Shown here piece by piece: positions 6,818-8,707 of a DNA stretch of 8,707 nt. The translations under genes and the position numbers were made by a program. Each line of letters opens with the position of its first letter. The stretch's first letter is position 1. Location of the stretch: the NCBI GenBank assembly GCA_011049495.1, contig DSBF01000515.1, forward strand, positions 1 through 8,707, written 5' to 3'. The DNA comes from Ignavibacteria bacterium (lineage in GTDB: Bacteria > Bacteroidota > Ignavibacteria > Ignavibacteriales > Melioribacteraceae). Below the pieces are notes generated by a model, which ran no database searches, was not told where the DNA came from, and was given only the letters and a program-made list of their open reading frames with translations.

Positions 6818-7147
6818 GGATAGAGAGATTGCTTAGATTTTTTTATTGTTAGGCTGCGGTCAAGCCCTCAGAAAATATTAGTAGATTTATCACTTGTCGT
6901 GTTACTGACGGATTAGTGTTTTTCTAATAACAAATTTGGAATTAATCTATATTAATGCAAATTGCATTTTATGAATCCAGAGGATGGTTAGTAGTTGTTA
7001 ATTTGTACTCAAGTTATAGTATACATAAATGGGTTTTCACTGGAATAATAAACTATATCAAATAAAATCCGAATCGACATTAATTCAGAGTAATAAAAAC
7101 AAATATCTATTCGATAATATCTAATAATTTGATGGGAATAAGTAATA
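6818..7147. other. Gene-free region between the converging protease and exonuclease genes
   Basis: I find no credible gene here; all frames are broken by stops. A less AT-rich patch lies at 6851-6870 (AGGCTGCGGTCAAGCCCTCA). Near it is a short dyad AATGCAA-A-TTGCATT (6954-6968). An 8-bp direct repeat AATATCTA occurs at 7102-7109 and 7116-7123. No tRNA-like cloverleaf or clear riboswitch core is visible. No convincing terminator for the minus-strand exonuclease gene is seen, only weak AT-rich pairing near 7100-7125. Confidence 0.5.
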
Positions 7148-7921
7148 TCATATTTTAATTTTAATCCCAACCGGGCAATGATCCGAGCCCATAACACCCG
7201 GCATTGTGAATGCATCGGTTATATTCTTTTTAAGATTTTCACTTATAAAAAAATAATCGATTCTCCAGCCGACATTTCTTTCGCGTGAACGAGTGATAAC
7301 ATCCCACCATGTATAAACTTCAGGTTTGTCGTTAAACATTCTTAAAGTATCAATAAAACCAGCATCGAAAAATCCATCCATCCAAGCACGTTCTTCCGGC
7401 AAGAATCCCGATACAGTTTCGTTTGCTTTTGGTCGGGCGAGATCTATTTCTTTGTGTGCGGTGTTTACATCGCCGCAAACTATAATCTTCTTTCCCTGTT
7501 TCAATAAATCCACGGCATATTTTTGAAAAGCTTCGTAGAAATCGAGTTTGTATTTTAATCGTTCCTTGCTCTGTTTGCCATTCGGGAAATAAATGTTGAA
7601 TAGAGTAAACTTCTTAAACTCGGTAATTACAATTCTTCCTTCGTTATCAAACTCCTCTATACCGAAACCTTTATTAACGCTTATTGGTTTTTCTTTTGTA
7701 TATGTAACTACTCCGCTGTAACCTTTCTTATATGCTTGAGAAAAGTATGAATGATAACCTTCAACTTTTGTAAGTGATTCATCCAACTGTTCTTCCCATG
7801 CTTTGGTTTCTTGCAGACAAAGTATATCGGGATTTTCATTTTTAAACCACTCAAGAAAACCTTTTTTGGCAACTGCTCTAATTCCGTTTACGTTCCAGGA
7901 GAGTAAGGTAAATTCTTCCAT
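7148..7921 (-). CDS. xth: Exodeoxyribonuclease III / AP endonuclease (EEP family)
   Basis: This 257-aa cytoplasmic DNA-repair enzyme cuts DNA at abasic sites and removes 3'-blocking groups in base excision repair; the length is normal for the family. Metal and catalytic residues are all present: Asn10 and Asn12 in SWNVNGIR, Glu38 in CLQETKAW, Tyr111 in IYFPNG, Asp151 and Asn153 in CGDVNTAH, Asp222 in WRIDYFFIS, and the Asp247-His248 pair in GSDHCPV. The style of the RIDYFFIS and GSDHCP motifs is closer to the ExoA/APE1 branch than to E. coli Xth. The ATG at 7921 is preceded by a GGTGG purine box a few bases upstream (minus strand). The gene converges with the protease operon and diverges from the AEC permease. 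It appears to be a single-gene unit within this window. Confidence 0.96.
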   Translation of the reverse strand: MEEFTLLSWNVNGIRAVAKKGFLEWFKNENPDILCLQETKAWEEQLDESLTKVEGYHSYFSQAYKKGYSGVVTYTKEKPISVNKGFGIEEFDNEGRIVITEFKKFTLFNIYFPNGKQSKERLKYKLDFYEAFQKYAVDLLKQGKKIIVCGDVNTAHKEIDLARPKANETVSGFLPEERAWMDGFFDAGFIDTLRMFNDKPEVYTWWDVITRSRERNVGWRIDYFFISENLKKNITDAFTMPGVMGSDHCPVGIKIKI

Positions 7922-8025
7922 TGACCACCAATTTTATTAAACAATAAAAAAATATAGAAAATAAATCAGTAGATAGAAATATATAAAATTATTTTTGGCG
8001 ATTAATGATCGGCACACTCGGACGC

Positions 8026-8058
8026 AGAAGCCCAACTTTTTTGAAAAGTTGGGCTTCT
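8026..8058. repeat. Perfect inverted repeat (15-bp arms, 3-nt loop) in a divergent intergenic region
   Basis: AGAAGCCCAACTTTT (8026-8040) and AAAAGTTGGGCTTCT (8044-8058) are exact reverse complements around TTG. It sits between the exonuclease and AEC permease genes, about 66 bp before the permease ATG. No T tract follows on either strand, so it is not a standard terminator. It could be a REP-like element, an operator, or a structured leader of the permease mRNA. Confidence 0.85.
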
Positions 8059-8060
8059 AC

Positions 8061-8080
8061 TAGATAACAATAGATAACAA
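8061..8080. repeat. Two tandem copies of a 10-bp direct repeat
   Basis: TAGATAACAA occurs twice with no gap, starting 2 bp after the hairpin. It could be a protein-binding repeat for the permease promoter or a simple slippage product. Confidence 0.7.
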
Positions 8081-8123
8081 ATAAAATTCGTAGTTTTAAA
8101 TATCATTTCAAAAAGTTGTGTTA

Positions 8124-8707
8124 ATGAATCAAGACTTATTTCAAGATTTGTTGTTTATTATAAACGTTGTTCTTCCAGTTTTCCTACTGGTGTTCGTTGG
8201 CATTGTACTGCGACTACTTAAGATTGTAACCGAAGAGTTTGTAAAAATCACTTCTAATTTTGTTTACAAAGTTTCACTTCCCTCCTTAGTATTCTTAAAA
8301 CTATATGATGTTGATCTTGAAAGAACTATCAATATTGATATGATGCTGCTGATTGTGATTGGCACAATTGCAGTTTATTACATTGCAAAGATCATTGCAG
8401 AGTATATGAAGTTGAAGCCTGAAGATGAAGGCGTTTACATTCAAGGTGCTTTCAGGAGTAATTATGCAATTGTGGGACTTGCAATAATTTTGAGAATGTT
8501 CGGTCTTGATGCAGTTGCTAAAGCCAGCTTTCTCTTATTGTTCGCTCTTCCGATTTATAATTTGTTTGGGGTTGTTGCGCTAACCTTACCACACAACCAA
8601 AGCTCTAAAATAAATTACGTTAAGCTAAGTAAAGAAATCATGTTAAACCCGCTTATACTTTCGGTTATAGCTGCTATTCCTTTTTCTGTTTTTAAAATTG
8701 GTATTCC
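8124..8707 (+). CDS. AEC-family (auxin efflux carrier-like) permease, N-terminal part (runs off the window end)
   Basis: An open frame from ATG 8124 continues to the window edge, giving 194 codons with no stop. The product is a polytopic inner-membrane protein. The first helix reads NVVLPVFLLVFVGIVLRLL (14-32), followed by the conserved NFVYKVSLPSLVF segment (45-57). The family core GAFRSNYAIVGLAIILRMFG (108-127) and a LPIYNLFGVVALTL segment follow. Bacterial AEC members carry small carboxylates such as malate or malonate; the substrate here cannot be told. Full members are about 300-320 aa, so roughly the last third is missing. The start has only a poor purine box upstream. The leader would contain the tandem repeat and possibly the hairpin, depending on where transcription begins. 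It is divergent from the exonuclease gene. Confidence 0.88.
   Translation, partial: MNQDLFQDLLFIINVVLPVFLLVFVGIVLRLLKIVTEEFVKITSNFVYKVSLPSLVFLKLYDVDLERTINIDMMLLIVIGTIAVYYIAKIIAEYMKLKPEDEGVYIQGAFRSNYAIVGLAIILRMFGLDAVAKASFLLLFALPIYNLFGVVALTLPHNQSSKINYVKLSKEIMLNPLILSVIAAIPFSVFKIGI

Noticed and set aside
6848..6854. GTTAGGC resembles an attC right-end motif.
   Set aside because: No partner RYYYAAC motif with dyad structure is seen at a usual distance upstream, so this is a chance heptamer.
7009..7215. Minus-strand open frame overlapping the exonuclease 3' end, and 7326-7526 on the plus strand.
   Set aside because: They overlap a conserved gene in another frame and have no family features.
8030..8052. 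The hairpin core contains GCCCAAC and GTTGGGC, which fit the integron attC end motifs RYYYAAC and GTTRRRY.
   Set aside because: The two motifs are only 9 bp apart, far too close for an attC site with inner L boxes. There is no cassette or integrase context, and the match follows from the palindrome itself.
8026..8058. Hairpin as an intrinsic terminator.
   Set aside because: No T tract follows on either strand, and the flanking genes diverge from it, so no transcript is expected to end there.

Overview
The window is AT-rich and reads as ordinary chromosomal DNA from a free-living Gram-negative bacterium of the Bacteroidota/Chlorobi/Ignavibacteriota group. The strongest lineage clue is the C-terminus of the large protease (3921-6758). 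It carries a type IX secretion (T9SS) type A sorting domain with the wording YPNPFNPSTTIEY, which is typical of Ignavibacteria and relatives. Lineage is an inference from motif style and base composition, not from a marker gene.

Layout from left to right. (1) Positions 1-167, minus strand, hold the N-terminus of a galactokinase-like GHMP kinase that runs off the window and has changes at sugar-contact positions. (2) Positions 274-2156, plus strand, hold the two membrane subunits of a TRAP transporter (dctQ, dctM). The matching TakP-like substrate-binding protein (2160-3257) lies on the opposite strand, tail to tail, with a 3-bp gap. It has a twin-arginine motif plus a lipobox, so it is probably a Tat-exported lipoprotein. 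(3) A short divergent control region (3258-3555) separates dctP from a plus-strand pair. The pair is a 111-aa lipoprotein (3556-3891) and, 29 bp later, a 945-aa secreted subtilisin-family (S8) protease (3921-6758), closed by a good intrinsic terminator (6779-6817). (4) About 330 bp without a gene follow. Then come a minus-strand exonuclease III/AP endonuclease (7148-7921), a divergent intergenic region with a perfect 15-bp-stem hairpin and a tandem 10-bp repeat, and the start of an AEC-family permease (8124 to the window end).

The most interesting observation is the lipoprotein-protease pair. The C-terminal half of the lipoprotein aligns without gaps over 36 residues with the protease's own N-terminal prodomain (13 identities by eye). 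I infer that it is a stand-alone, membrane-anchored, propeptide-like inhibitor made just ahead of the protease it would restrain. This resembles the logic of the SpeB/Spi and Bacteroides C10 protease-inhibitor pairs, but with an S8 protease bound for T9SS. The second notable point is the head-on TRAP locus. The TRAP system (2-oxo acid type by its binding protein) and the AEC permease would both handle small organic acids, but nothing in the sequence links them directly.
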